A stretch of 64,000 nucleotides of DNA, from positions 434,001 to 498,000 of the forward strand of contig NZ_MASN01000035.1 in NCBI RefSeq assembly GCF_001861355.1, written 5' to 3'. Below the pieces are notes generated by a model, which worked only from the letters and a program-made list of their open reading frames with translations, ran no database searches and was not told where the DNA came from. This document shows positions 1 to 8,613 of the stretch, in pieces. This stretch comes from Natrialba sp. SSL1 (GTDB taxonomy: Archaea > Halobacteriota > Halobacteria > Halobacteriales > Natrialbaceae). The stretch's first letter is position 1; every line of letters starts with the position of its first letter. Both the position numbers and the translations under genes were made by a program.

Positions 1-884
1 CAGAGCGTGAAGATCGCACCGAGGACGACCGCGTGCGTGTACGTCGTCGGATGCTCAACGACGGGGTGGTCCTCGTAGCGCCAGCGAGCGAGGTACTGCA
101 GACCCGCGACCGTCCCGACGAGGACGACGACGTTGATCATCTGCTGTGGATGGACGAGTAAGAGCGCGATCCCCGAGAAGTAGATGAGCAGACTGAACGG
201 CGAGAGGCCGAACGGCAACTGTTCGATCGTCGACCGGCGGTGTAAGTAGGCGACGAACGCGAAGATGACGACCGGCACCAGAAACAGCGCGTTCGAGTTC
301 GTGTGGACGCCCATGTGCGTCGCGATGTTGTTGATCGGCAACACCATCCAGGAGACGACCGCGGCGACACCAACCGCGAGCCCGTTGCCGGTCATATCCC
401 GAACGACGAGCGGGACGAACACCAGGAACGGGATAAACAGGATGACGACGCTGAGCAACAGTGCTCGTTCGATTGGAATGCCTGCGAGGAAGTGGATCAC
501 CGCCGCAATCGAGTGTATCCCCGGATAGAACAGTTCGTGGGGCTGCAAGCCGCCGTCGACGATGTCCCGCGTCCAGCCGAGGTGCGTGAGCGCGTCACCC
601 ATGCCGGAGAACCGGTAGTCGCGGATCAACGGCAGGCTCACGATGGCCGTCACTGTCGTCGCACCGAGCGCGATCGCAACACCCTGCTGGCGGCCACGAC
701 AACCGAGTGCCAACACGACCGCAATCGCGAGCGCAATCGCGAACCCGATCCAGGTTGCAGTTGGCGTTCCCGCAAAGATCGACGGCTCGTACCCTGTCGC
801 CGGGTTCGCGCGTGCGATGACGAGTCCGACGGCGAGAGCGAGGAACCCGCCTGCGAACGTGGTGTTGAGGACCGATCTATTCAT
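1..884 (-). CDS. Multi-pass membrane protein, GT-C glycosyltransferase-like (partial)
   Basis: The gene runs off the left edge, so only the N-terminal 294 residues are present. Translation from the ATG at 884 gives a signal-anchor-like first helix and about seven further hydrophobic segments separated by short loops. The first large loop contains GDALTHLGWTRD followed by HELFYPGIHS, an arrangement of acidic and His residues after TM2-3 that resembles GT-C fold membrane glycosyltransferases (inference; no exact family recognised). No upstream in-frame start exists before a stop. It opens the polysaccharide locus and has an ATAACAAA element about 75 nt upstream. It could equally be a polymerase or flippase-type membrane protein of the same locus. 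Confidence 0.75.
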   Translation of the reverse strand, partial: MNRSVLNTTFAGGFLALAVGLVIARANPATGYEPSIFAGTPTATWIGFAIALAIAVVLALGCRGRQQGVAIALGATTVTAIVSLPLIRDYRFSGMGDALTHLGWTRDIVDGGLQPHELFYPGIHSIAAVIHFLAGIPIERALLLSVVILFIPFLVFVPLVVRDMTGNGLAVGVAAVVSWMVLPINNIATHMGVHTNSNALFLVPVVIFAFVAYLHRRSTIEQLPFGLSPFSLLIYFSGIALLLVHPQQMINVVVLVGTVAGLQYLARWRYEDHPVVEHPTTYTHAVVLGAIFTL

Positions 885-1283
885 CGTATCACACTCACAA
901 TAGGTTGGTGCCGCGTATCGATACGCATCTCTTGGCGTTCCCACACCGAATTGGCGGTTTGTTATACGGAACTTATCAACGACAGTGGGTAAGAGACGAG
1001 CAACTCCACAAATCGAGCAGCTGACCGTGGGGAGAACCCGTGAGCGGACTCAGTTCAGACGCCGGGTACGACGCTCATACAGTCCACTGGACGACTGTGA
1101 CACACAAAACCGAACGGCGAGAGCGCCACCGACCGAACCGGACTGCTGATCGAACTGACACTGTACGACCTCGTTGTCCCAACCCAGAGGGTCGGCTATG
1201 CATCGATTTCACAGTTGGCGACCGATCAACGGTTCTGATGGTTTTTGTAGCCGCTCGTGGTTCGTCGAGGCGATACACACCCC
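885..1283. other. Divergent intergenic region
   Basis: This 399-nt gap separates two divergently read genes. It contains one ATAACAAA element (listed separately) facing the leftward gene. I see no convincing small gene or equivalent element for the rightward gene. Confidence 0.5.
958..965 (-). promoter_or_regulatory. ATAACAAA element upstream of the GT-C-like gene
   Basis: On the minus strand the site reads ATAACAAACCGC, 73 nt before the ATG at 884. It is one of nine such sites in the glycan locus. If it works as a box A element the transcript would have a leader of about 45 nt. Confidence 0.5.
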
Positions 1284-2615
1284 ATGTCATCGATCACCGT
1301 CGACCCCCCAACCGTCTCCGGCTCCACACTCGAGTGCGACGTGCAGCCATCGCCGGATCTGCGCCGTTTCTTCACGGACGAACCGTTCCGCGTGAGCTAC
1401 GACCGGCCGCTCAAGGACGTGCCGGAGGGTATTCTCGTGATCCCCGTCCTCGCACAGGTCTGTCCGGTCGCCTGGGCCAACGGCGCGGACGTCTACGTCG
1501 AGGAAGTGGACGCGGCGTTCGCGCGCGCACTCGTGGACGTACAGGAATCACTGTGTGCGATGCACGACTTTCTCGAGGGCGGCGAGCTGTACGCGAAGCG
1601 AGTAACGGAGCAGGAGCCTTCGGCAGACGAACGCGATGCTGCGGACGCTGACAGCGCCCTCCTCTTTACCGGCGGCGTCGACTCCACCTGTTCGTACGTC
1701 CGCCACCGCGAGGAGACCCCCACCCTCGTCAGCATCCGCGGCTGGACCATCACCATGGATCCCGCTGACGACCAGGACTGGACTCACCTCCGCGACCGCG
1801 TCACCGACTTCGCCGCAGAGCGCGACCTCGACACCGCCTTCATCGAAACCAACGCCCTCTCCGCGCTCGACCACGCCATGCTGCTCGCCCACTACAAGCG
1901 CCACGTCGACGGGGCCTGGTACAGCTCCGTCGGCCACGGGCTGGGCCTCCTCGGCCTCTGTGCCCCCATGGCGTCCGCCCGCGCCATCGACGACCTCTAC
2001 GTCGCCGCCACCCACTGGGATGGCATCGAACTCGAGTGGGGTTCGCGCCCGGACATCGACGACAACGTGCGCTGGACGGGGACCCAGTGTCACCACGACG
2101 CCTACGAACTCACGCGACAGGAGCGCCTCGACTCGATTGCGGAGTACGTCGCAAGCGACGCGCCCGCGTTGGAACTGCAGACGTGCAACACGCGGATGGA
2201 CGGCAACTGCGGGCGCTGCGAGAAGTGTTATCGGACCGCTGTCGGCCTGCGGCTGTCGGGACTCGAGCCGACGGCGCACGGCTACCCGTTCGATGAGTCG
2301 GACTACCACGAGCTACAGACTGCACTCGAGCAGGGACAGTGGGTACTGGGCCAGGACGAGCGGTACATGTGGGAGGACATTCGCGAGCGGGTTCGTGAAA
2401 CCGACTGTGAGCCAGAGTCGGTCGCCGAGCGCGAGTTTTTCGAGTGGCTGGAGACGGCGGATTTGAACGCGCTCGTCTCGGAGTCGGGGCCGCCGCTCTC
2501 CCATCGGGTACTACGCGCGGGCGCGAGGAATGCGCCGACGCCGGTCTACAATGCGGCGTATCCGGCCTGGAAGGCGATGAAGACGGGGTTGCATCGGGTT
2601 CGAATGGGACGGTAG
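1284..2615 (+). CDS. PP-loop ATP pyrophosphatase-type protein of the glycan locus
   Basis: This 443-residue protein carries a P-loop of the ATP pyrophosphatase (N-type) superfamily, LLFTGGVDSTCSY, with TGGVDS at residues 129-134. Near residues 301-315 is a Cys cluster (CNTRMDGNCGRCEKC) that could bind zinc or an iron-sulfur centre. Such enzymes activate a carboxylate or carbonyl by adenylation for amidation, thiolation or amidination. In polysaccharide loci PP-loop proteins such as WbpG install amidino groups on amino sugars, but this protein carries the GuaA/QueC-like SGGVDS form rather than an obvious WbpG signature, so the substrate is unknown. I prefer the ATG at 1284 over the in-frame GTG at 1257 because conservation-like sequence begins after it. 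Confidence 0.75.
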   Translation: MSSITVDPPTVSGSTLECDVQPSPDLRRFFTDEPFRVSYDRPLKDVPEGILVIPVLAQVCPVAWANGADVYVEEVDAAFARALVDVQESLCAMHDFLEGGELYAKRVTEQEPSADERDAADADSALLFTGGVDSTCSYVRHREETPTLVSIRGWTITMDPADDQDWTHLRDRVTDFAAERDLDTAFIETNALSALDHAMLLAHYKRHVDGAWYSSVGHGLGLLGLCAPMASARAIDDLYVAATHWDGIELEWGSRPDIDDNVRWTGTQCHHDAYELTRQERLDSIAEYVASDAPALELQTCNTRMDGNCGRCEKCYRTAVGLRLSGLEPTAHGYPFDESDYHELQTALEQGQWVLGQDERYMWEDIRERVRETDCEPESVAEREFFEWLETADLNALVSESGPPLSHRVLRAGARNAPTPVYNAAYPAWKAMKTGLHRVRMGR

Positions 2616-2670
2616 CAAGGGAGGTGTCGGCGACACGCAGCGTTTTATCCCGGTTGGTCGTAGCACGCCT

Positions 2671-2901
2671 ATGGAGTCCCCGTCCGGGAACTCGACAGGC
2701 TCAACTCGGCATGAGAGGGTGGACCTCGTGTTGGTGGCCATCTTCTGGCTATTCTTCGCGCTGCTCACAGCGACTGTTGTCACCGTCGTCCTCTCAATAG
2801 CCGGCGTGGACGGAGAGGCCTATTTCACGGAAGTATACGTCGGAATGGTACTACTCGGTCTCATCTGGTACGTTCTCGCCGGCAGATCGATCCGCGCCTG
2901 A
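2671..2901 (+). CDS. Small membrane protein, two predicted TM helices
   Basis: This encodes 76 residues. After a hydrophilic Ser/Thr-rich N-terminus of about 19 residues come two hydrophobic segments, roughly residues 20-44 and 54-71, joined by an acidic loop. I do not recognise the family. It lies 55 nt after the PP-loop gene on the same strand and may be co-transcribed with it. Codon use matches its neighbours. Confidence 0.6.
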   Translation: MESPSGNSTGSTRHERVDLVLVAIFWLFFALLTATVVTVVLSIAGVDGEAYFTEVYVGMVLLGLIWYVLAGRSIRA

Positions 2902-2976
2902 GAGCGTTAGCACTACACTGGATTTCCCTCACAAACCGGAGAGGAACAGGTCTCTACCCAGTTCGAAACGGAGTTA

Positions 2977-3426
2977 TTACTCGTCGCGGTCGGCGTCTGT
3001 GCCAGTACCTCTGGCATTGTCATCGGCGACATCGCGCTCGACTTCTCCGGGCGTGATCTCAATCGGATGCACGTCGCCACCCTCACCGGTTCGCCCGCGA
3101 TCGCCGCGGTCACCCTCTTTCTCCCCGCCGACCGGAATCTTCGTCCGGAGCGAGGAGGCGAACGACTGCACCTGATCCGCGACCGTCTGGACCTCCGACT
3201 GGAACTCCTCGACGGAGCGCTCGACGTAGTGAACGCGACGGGACGGAATCCGGCGAACGATGTCGTTCCCTTCGTCGTCCTCGTCCGTCTTGATAATCCA
3301 GTGGTCCTGGAAGTACGCGATGTGCTCGTTCGGGACCGTCTTGTGGATCGCGTCTTCGTCCGGTTCGTCGTAGACGATCGTTGCCTCACCGAGGTCGCGC
3401 TCGAGTTCGAGGTCCTCGTCGACCAT
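2977..3426 (-). CDS. Conserved haloarchaeal acidic hypothetical protein
   Basis: This is a soluble, acidic 149-residue protein. The N-terminal half is a compact-looking region with a HIAYFQDHWI stretch and a basic RRIPSRRVHYVER segment; the C-terminal third is low-complexity Glu/Arg/Gly/Asp-rich and probably disordered. I chose the ATG at 3426 because the upstream extension to 3495 is basic and low-quality. The role is unknown. It is read leftward, downstream of the phosphodiesterase-type gene and about 100 nt away from it. Confidence 0.65.
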   Translation of the reverse strand: MVDEDLELERDLGEATIVYDEPDEDAIHKTVPNEHIAYFQDHWIIKTDEDDEGNDIVRRIPSRRVHYVERSVEEFQSEVQTVADQVQSFASSLRTKIPVGGEKEGDRGDRGRTGEGGDVHPIEITPGEVERDVADDNARGTGTDADRDE

Positions 3427-3530
3427 AGCGGATGAACGAACGCGAGTGGGGTAGCCGCTGTGCTTGCGAGAGTCGGACGGTGGACAAGCACGCAAAAACA
3501 GTCAGATTTCGACGCGCTCCGACGGTGCTG

Positions 3531-5129
3531 TCACTCCATGTATCCAAGCCCCTTGAGCCGGTCCTCGACGTCGGTGAAGTCCTCGTCCACCGAATCGGCT
3601 GTCTGGGGCTGGTCGACCGACGTTCGCTCGACTTTCGTCTTCGACGGCGTCGCCGACGCGTCGAACGCGTCGAACAGCACCCGTCCGTCGACGTTCTGGG
3701 GAACCGGTTCGCCGATTCCATGCAAGAGCGTCGGCGCAACGTCGACCACGCGCGCGCCGCGGAGCGTGGCCCCGGGTTCGATCGACGGCCCGCGACAGAG
3801 AATGATCCCCTCGTTGCGGTGGCTCGCCGCGTAGGTTCCGGTGTCACCGAACGGCTGGTCGGTAATCGCGTTCCGGCAGTCGTAGCCGTCGACGCCGTTG
3901 ACGACGAGATCCGGCGAGTCCGGATCGGTCGGGAACAGTTCGTCGCCGTCGTCGACTCTGAGCACCGGTTCGCCGTCCTCGTCGGTGATCGATTCGAAGA
4001 GGTCCACCAGCTCCGACTTGACCCGCGGCACCTCCGACGGCGAGACGATGCCGTCCGCGAACCGATCGCTATCGTTGATGTAACAGTTGCCCGCTCCGTG
4101 GACGAACGCCGTCGTCTCCTCGTAGTTCACGTCGTAGAGCGCGTGATCGCCCGGAATCTGCTCAGCCACCGAGTCGACCAGCTTCCGCGGCAGCGTCGAG
4201 ACGAGCAACTCCTCGGAGATACCGACCTTTCCGAGCAGATCCGTGATTCGATCCCGAGAAATCCCCAGGCTCGCGAGCGCGCCTCTGGTTCCCTCGTCCT
4301 CACGTCGCACCAGATAGCCCTCTCGCTCCAGAATGTGATTGACGTAGACGAGTTCGTGAATCGGCCCGAAGCCGTGGTCCGAGACGACGTAGAGGTCCGC
4401 CTCGTGTCGGTCAGTGTACTCGAGTACCTCGCCGAGGATCTCGTCGAGTTTCTGGTAGTGGGCGAGAATCCGGTCCATATCCCAGATGAGGTGCTGGAAC
4501 CGGTCAGGGGCGGTGTAGACGAAGAAGAACAGCCGCCAGTCGTCGCCAGCGCGATCCATCTGGAGTTCCATGAGTTCGCGCCGCGTCGCGAGCATGTCGT
4601 CGACGGCGACCTCGAAGTCGTCGAGGCGGTCGGCGTACTCGGGGTAGTCGAGACTGATCTCGTAGTCGGGAATCTGGGATTCGATCTCGGACTGGAGGTC
4701 GGCGGGGGCGGCGAACTGCTGATCGGTCGAGGGCGTCATCATGCCGGTGACCATGCTACTGCCGTCCTGGGGGTCGCGTGCAGGGTAGGTCATCGGCACG
4801 TTGCCGACGTGAGCCGGCGAGAGCAGTTCCCAGAGGGTGGGTTGAGTGATGTCGTGGCTCGTGTACATCTCGTGTGAGTACTCACTCGAGAGGTTCTGGA
4901 AGCCGTAGACGCCGTGCTTGTCCGCCCAGACGCCGGTCGCGATAGAGGGCCAGGCGAGTGGCGTCGTCGGTGGACGAGTGCTCTCGAGTGTACCGCTCGC
5001 GCCTTCCTCGCGCAGTTTGGCGAAGTTGGGCAGTTTGCCCTCGTCGCTCCATTGTTCGATCAGTCGCCACGGGACGCCGTCGAGTCCGAGCACGAATGCT
5101 TGCCCGGAGGGGTGAGTAGATCCGCTCAT
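3531..5129 (-). CDS. Alkaline phosphatase superfamily phosphodiesterase/nucleotide pyrophosphatase
   Basis: The 532-residue protein has the type I phosphodiesterase/nucleotide pyrophosphatase layout. A metal-binding Asp lies in FVLGLDGVPW (D17), the catalytic Thr in PPTTPLAWPS (T55/T56), a second metal site in VVSDHGFGP near the middle, and a C-terminal metal site in GTYAASHRNEGI, followed by the typical VVDVAPTLLHGIGEPVP ending. Relatives hydrolyse phosphate, phosphonate or sulfate diesters, and copies in archaeal glycan loci are thought to act on glycan or lipid-linked intermediates (inference). There is no signal peptide, so it is probably cytoplasmic. It is transcribed divergently from the deacetylase gene, with an ATAACAAA element on each side of the shared intergenic region. 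Confidence 0.85.
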   Translation of the reverse strand: MSGSTHPSGQAFVLGLDGVPWRLIEQWSDEGKLPNFAKLREEGASGTLESTRPPTTPLAWPSIATGVWADKHGVYGFQNLSSEYSHEMYTSHDITQPTLWELLSPAHVGNVPMTYPARDPQDGSSMVTGMMTPSTDQQFAAPADLQSEIESQIPDYEISLDYPEYADRLDDFEVAVDDMLATRRELMELQMDRAGDDWRLFFFVYTAPDRFQHLIWDMDRILAHYQKLDEILGEVLEYTDRHEADLYVVSDHGFGPIHELVYVNHILEREGYLVRREDEGTRGALASLGISRDRITDLLGKVGISEELLVSTLPRKLVDSVAEQIPGDHALYDVNYEETTAFVHGAGNCYINDSDRFADGIVSPSEVPRVKSELVDLFESITDEDGEPVLRVDDGDELFPTDPDSPDLVVNGVDGYDCRNAITDQPFGDTGTYAASHRNEGIILCRGPSIEPGATLRGARVVDVAPTLLHGIGEPVPQNVDGRVLFDAFDASATPSKTKVERTSVDQPQTADSVDEDFTDVEDRLKGLGYME

Positions 5130-5173
5130 GATTGTCGAGAAGCCTGCTATCGTGCAGGTGGCCCGATGAGCGC

Positions 5174-5181
5174 TTTGTTAT
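5174..5181 (-). promoter_or_regulatory. ATAACAAA element upstream of the phosphodiesterase gene
   Basis: The minus strand reads ATAACAAAGCGC, 44 nt before the ATG at 5129. It is one of two copies in the 296-nt divergent region. Confidence 0.55.
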
Positions 5182-5360
5182 AGGGAACGTTCACGGACCG
5201 TTCAGACGAAAATAACGTTGTTCGGTGACGTTACCGCCCTCGGGCGCCACGCATTTAGACCGAGGGCGAGGCTGGAGAGGACTGGCGTGTGAATCAGCGC
5301 GATTCCGTGTTCGGTCTCCATACCGGCCGCAGTCCGCCGACGATACGGCAAAAGCAATCA

Positions 5361-5368
5361 ATAACAAA
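5361..5368 (+). promoter_or_regulatory. ATAACAAA element upstream of the deacetylase gene
   Basis: The plus strand reads ATAACAAAACCGGC, ending 39 nt before the GTG at 5408 and 57 nt before the ATG at 5426. It points rightward, opposite to the copy at 5174-5181. Confidence 0.55.
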
Positions 5369-5425
5369 ACCGGCAGGTCGAATCCGTCCAGCGTATGATA
5401 CGATTGCGTGGTCGTGGTGATACAG

Positions 5426-6376
5426 ATGGGTAGCGTCGTCTGCTCGCTGGATGCGGAACTCGGGTGGGGGTTTCACGATCTCGAGCCGCTCCCCACAGAA
5501 CGCGTCGAGGCCGGACGACGCGGCTGGTCGACGATGCTCGAACTGTGCGAGGAGTTCGATATCCCGGCGACCTGGGCCGTCGTCGGCCACCTTATGCTCG
5601 AGGGCTGTGACGGCGTTCACGACGATCATCCGGCCCCCGAAGGCTGGTTCGAGCGCGAACGAACCGACTGGTGGGACCGCCCCGACCTCCGCTTCGGTCG
5701 CGATCTCGTCGACGACCTCCTTCAGTCCAGTGTCGACCACGAGTTTGCCAGCCACTCTTTCTCGCACGTGCTCTTCGGTGCCCCCTCGACCGACCGCGAG
5801 CTCGCCGTCGCCGAACTCGAGCGCAGTCTCGACCTCGCCAACCAGTGGGGCCAACACGTCGACTCGTTCATCTACCCGCGAAACGACGTCGGTCACCGGG
5901 ACGTGCTCGCCGAGTTCGGCCTCAGCGCCTACCGCGGCAAATCACCGACGTACGACGGCGTCCGCGGCCTGTTCGACTCGGCAGTCCGTGACCAGCCCAT
6001 GCTCGTCGAGCCAACCGTCGACGAGTACGGCCTGGTGAACGTCCCCGCCTCGATGTTCCTCTTCGGCTTCGAAGGCCCCGCACGAACCGTCGCCGAATCC
6101 ATCTGGCAGGATCCGATGGTCCTCCAGGCCAAGCGCGGCATCGACGAGGCCGTCCGAAACGACGGTCTCTTCCACATGTGGCTCCACCCGAATAACCTCA
6201 CCCACCCCCGCGACGACCGGCGAATGCGCGCCATACTCGAGTACCTATCCCAGCGCCGAGCGGAGACGGACCTGACGGTGGAGACGATGGGAGACGTCGC
6301 CCGGCGAGTGCGTGTTCCGCGCGGCGTCGACGGCGGGACGGTCGCGGCAGACGGCGGGACGATGGGCGGCGATTGA
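5426..6376 (+). CDS. Polysaccharide deacetylase (NodB/CE4-like)
   Basis: This 316-residue protein has NodB-homology signatures: a catalytic-site Asp in SLDAELGWG (D9), the metal-binding HSFSH motif at residues 110-114, and an YPRNDVG segment around 150-156 matching the family's third motif. CE4 enzymes remove N- or O-acetyl groups from amino-sugar glycans with a divalent metal. No signal peptide is visible, so it probably acts on a cytoplasmic lipid- or nucleotide-linked glycan precursor. The C-terminus is a Gly/Asp-rich tail. The ATG at 5426 is preferred; an in-frame GTG at 5408 would add six residues. Confidence 0.85.
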   Translation: MGSVVCSLDAELGWGFHDLEPLPTERVEAGRRGWSTMLELCEEFDIPATWAVVGHLMLEGCDGVHDDHPAPEGWFERERTDWWDRPDLRFGRDLVDDLLQSSVDHEFASHSFSHVLFGAPSTDRELAVAELERSLDLANQWGQHVDSFIYPRNDVGHRDVLAEFGLSAYRGKSPTYDGVRGLFDSAVRDQPMLVEPTVDEYGLVNVPASMFLFGFEGPARTVAESIWQDPMVLQAKRGIDEAVRNDGLFHMWLHPNNLTHPRDDRRMRAILEYLSQRRAETDLTVETMGDVARRVRVPRGVDGGTVAADGGTMGGD

Positions 6377-6448
6377 GGCGGCCAGTTCGACGGTGCCTTC
6401 GCGCCTTCGGCTCCGTAGTATCCGGTGCGTGCAGAGAGTACGACGGCG

Positions 6449-6456
6449 ATAACAAA
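6449..6456 (+). promoter_or_regulatory. ATAACAAA element upstream of the oxidoreductase operon
   Basis: ATAACAAAGCCC ends 28 nt before the ATG at 6485. This is where a box A would sit for a leaderless or nearly leaderless transcript. It supports 6485 rather than the in-frame ATG-like start at 6425 as the real start. Confidence 0.6.
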
Positions 6457-6484
6457 GCCCGCATACGGCCGGGTATTGGCTACG

Positions 6485-7588
6485 ATGCTCTCGTCAACGA
6501 TTGGCCGATTAACCGGCTCCGACGACCTCGCGCTCGGGGTACTCGGCGTCGGCAACATCGGCATGGTCCATCTGAAGTCCGCGCGCTCGATGCCCGGCGT
6601 CGAGGTTCGCGCGGTCGCCGACGTCCTCCCCGAGAACCGCGCCCGAGCGGAGCGCGCCGGCGTTCCCCAGACGTACGACGACTATACGACCCTCCTCGAG
6701 CGCGAGAACCTGGACGCCGCCGTGATCGCGCTGCCGCCGTTTCTCCACGCCGATGCGGTCGAGCGAGCCGCCGCGGCGGGTGTCGACGTCTTCGTCGAAA
6801 AGCCCCTCGCGCGCTCGACCGCGGAGGCAGATCGCATGCTCGACACCGCGCGCGAGGCCGGCATCGCCGTCGGCGTCGACCACACGCTTCGCTACCAGCC
6901 CGACATGATCGGCGTCAAGTCCGAGTTCGAGGACGGCACCGTCGGTCACGTCCCGTACGCCTCGATTACCCGGCTCAACGACGGTCCCCTGGGACGCCCG
7001 CCCGTCGAGAACGCACCACCTTCGTGGCCGCTCGACCCCGACGCCGCCGGCGGCGGCTCGCTGCTCGAACTCGGCATTCACTGTTTCGACGTACTCGAGT
7101 GGCTCTTCGGTGAGCTCGAGGTACAGGATGCGTCGACCGATTCGACGCTCGACATTCCGGTCGAGGACGCCGCGACGGTACTCCTGCGAGCCCCCGAGAC
7201 GGAGACGTCGATCACGCTGCACTGTGGCTCCTACCAGTGGGAACAGCTTCCCGAAGTGAACACCAGACTCCGACTCGAGGGGATCACGGGCACGATCAGC
7301 AACCAGGACCACCTCCCGCAGAACTTCTACGCAGGTGCGGCGAAATCAGCGTTGACCAACGTCTTGCGTCGGTTCACGGGCGACGAGCCCGACGTCTTCG
7401 GCCCCACGTTCTATCTGCAGGCCCACTACGAGGCGCTCTCGGCGTTCTGTGAGGCAATTCGAGAGGGAGAACGGCCGCCGATCGACGGCGAGGACGGCCG
7501 ACGCAGCCTCGAACTCGCCGAAACCGCCGCCGAACTGGCCGCGGAGACAAACACCGCAGAACTCGAGCCAGTGGAGGTGACCCGGTAA
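6485..7588 (+). CDS. Gfo/Idh/MocA-family sugar oxidoreductase
   Basis: This 367-residue NAD(P)-dependent oxidoreductase has an N-terminal Rossmann motif (GVLGVGNIGMVHL) and the family EKP motif in VFVEKPLARST, followed by the typical GVDHTLRYQPD segment and a C-terminal mixed alpha/beta domain with GGGSLLELGIHCFDVLEW. It probably oxidises or reduces a ring hydroxyl of a nucleotide sugar (inference from family and locus). It starts a three-gene operon: its TAA overlaps the next ATG by one base (TAATG). It is a different subgroup from the WbpB-like gene at 16668-17690. Confidence 0.85.
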   Translation: MLSSTIGRLTGSDDLALGVLGVGNIGMVHLKSARSMPGVEVRAVADVLPENRARAERAGVPQTYDDYTTLLERENLDAAVIALPPFLHADAVERAAAAGVDVFVEKPLARSTAEADRMLDTAREAGIAVGVDHTLRYQPDMIGVKSEFEDGTVGHVPYASITRLNDGPLGRPPVENAPPSWPLDPDAAGGGSLLELGIHCFDVLEWLFGELEVQDASTDSTLDIPVEDAATVLLRAPETETSITLHCGSYQWEQLPEVNTRLRLEGITGTISNQDHLPQNFYAGAAKSALTNVLRRFTGDEPDVFGPTFYLQAHYEALSAFCEAIREGERPPIDGEDGRRSLELAETAAELAAETNTAELEPVEVTR

Positions 7589-8613
7589 TGGACCAGCCGA
7601 ACATCGTTCGTGGCGCACTCGTCGACACGGACGACCACCGCGGCGGCTGGACACCCACCCTCGACGCACGCCTGTCCGCACTCGAGTCCCCCGTCGGCGA
7701 GGCACTCGGCCCGGTACTCGAGTCCGTCGCGGACGAGCCCGACCGGATCACCATCGTTCCCGACGCACACTACCCGTTCCATCCCTCGACGGGCATGGTG
7801 ACGGATCCCGCCGTAGTCGGCGCGGTGCTCGATCACCTCTCCTGGCGGACCGATGCCGACCTCGCCGTCGCCGGTGTGAGCACAGAGTGCATGCCGTTCG
7901 AGCGAACGGCAGAGTATCTGGGCTATCCGGATCTCTGCGAGCGAACGGGCGCGGACCTCGTCGACCTCGCATCGGACGGCGACGACGGGGACACCACACG
8001 ACAGGTCTTCCCAGTAGACGACCGCTCAGTCGCAGTCTCGGTTCCGGAACGGCTCCGCGAAGATACCGTTCTGGTGCTTCCGTCGCTGCGGCCGACCGAC
8101 GAGGGGGCCGTCGCCGGCGGGATGCGAACGCTCGGCAGGTTCGCAGACGCGGTCGCCGAACCGGCACCGACCGCCGTCGCCGCAACGCGTGCAATCGAAC
8201 CGGCCAGTTGTCTACTGGATGCGACGACAGCCTACGGTGACGAGCCCTACGCGGCCAACGCACTGTTCGCGGGCCCAACACCCGTCGTGGACGCGCTCGG
8301 TGCATCACTGTTCGGCACCGGGTTCGACGACCGGGCGGTTGCACTCGCACCCGACGCGACCGAATCGGTAACCGGTGTGGAGCCCGGCTCAGGCTCGACA
8401 CCCCAGATTCGCGTCGAACCCGTCGGCCGCGCGGCAACCGAATCCACGGACGATTTCGAGGCCCAGCTCGACACGCTCCGAGCGCGCCTTGAGGGCGGGG
8501 CACTGCCCCCGTCGGACGACACGCATCCCGCCGTCTCGATCGCTTACCGGTTGTACGCTGCCGTCGGCGGCGACGCGGTCCCGCCCCAACTCGAGTTGCG
8601 GGGTGGCGGCTAA
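7588..8613 (+). CDS. DUF362-like protein in oxidoreductase operon
   Basis: This encodes 341 residues. The N-terminal part contains ITIVPDAHYPFHPSTGMVTDPAVVGAVLDHL and DLAVAGVSTECMPFERTAEYLGYPDL in sequence, a layout resembling DUF362 proteins (from memory, moderate certainty). I see no ferredoxin-like CxxCxxC cluster, so an iron-sulfur role is not supported. The function is unknown. It is translationally coupled on both sides (TAATG junctions at 7588 and 8613), so it almost certainly works with the Gfo/Idh and SDR enzymes. Confidence 0.7.
   Translation: MDQPNIVRGALVDTDDHRGGWTPTLDARLSALESPVGEALGPVLESVADEPDRITIVPDAHYPFHPSTGMVTDPAVVGAVLDHLSWRTDADLAVAGVSTECMPFERTAEYLGYPDLCERTGADLVDLASDGDDGDTTRQVFPVDDRSVAVSVPERLREDTVLVLPSLRPTDEGAVAGGMRTLGRFADAVAEPAPTAVAATRAIEPASCLLDATTAYGDEPYAANALFAGPTPVVDALGASLFGTGFDDRAVALAPDATESVTGVEPGSGSTPQIRVEPVGRAATESTDDFEAQLDTLRARLEGGALPPSDDTHPAVSIAYRLYAAVGGDAVPPQLELRGGG

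Noticed and set aside
3432-4877. A 481-residue plus-strand reading frame opposite the phosphodiesterase gene
   Set aside because: It is the mirror of GC-rich codons on the other strand: Arg/Val-rich and without motifs, while the minus strand carries clear active-site residues.
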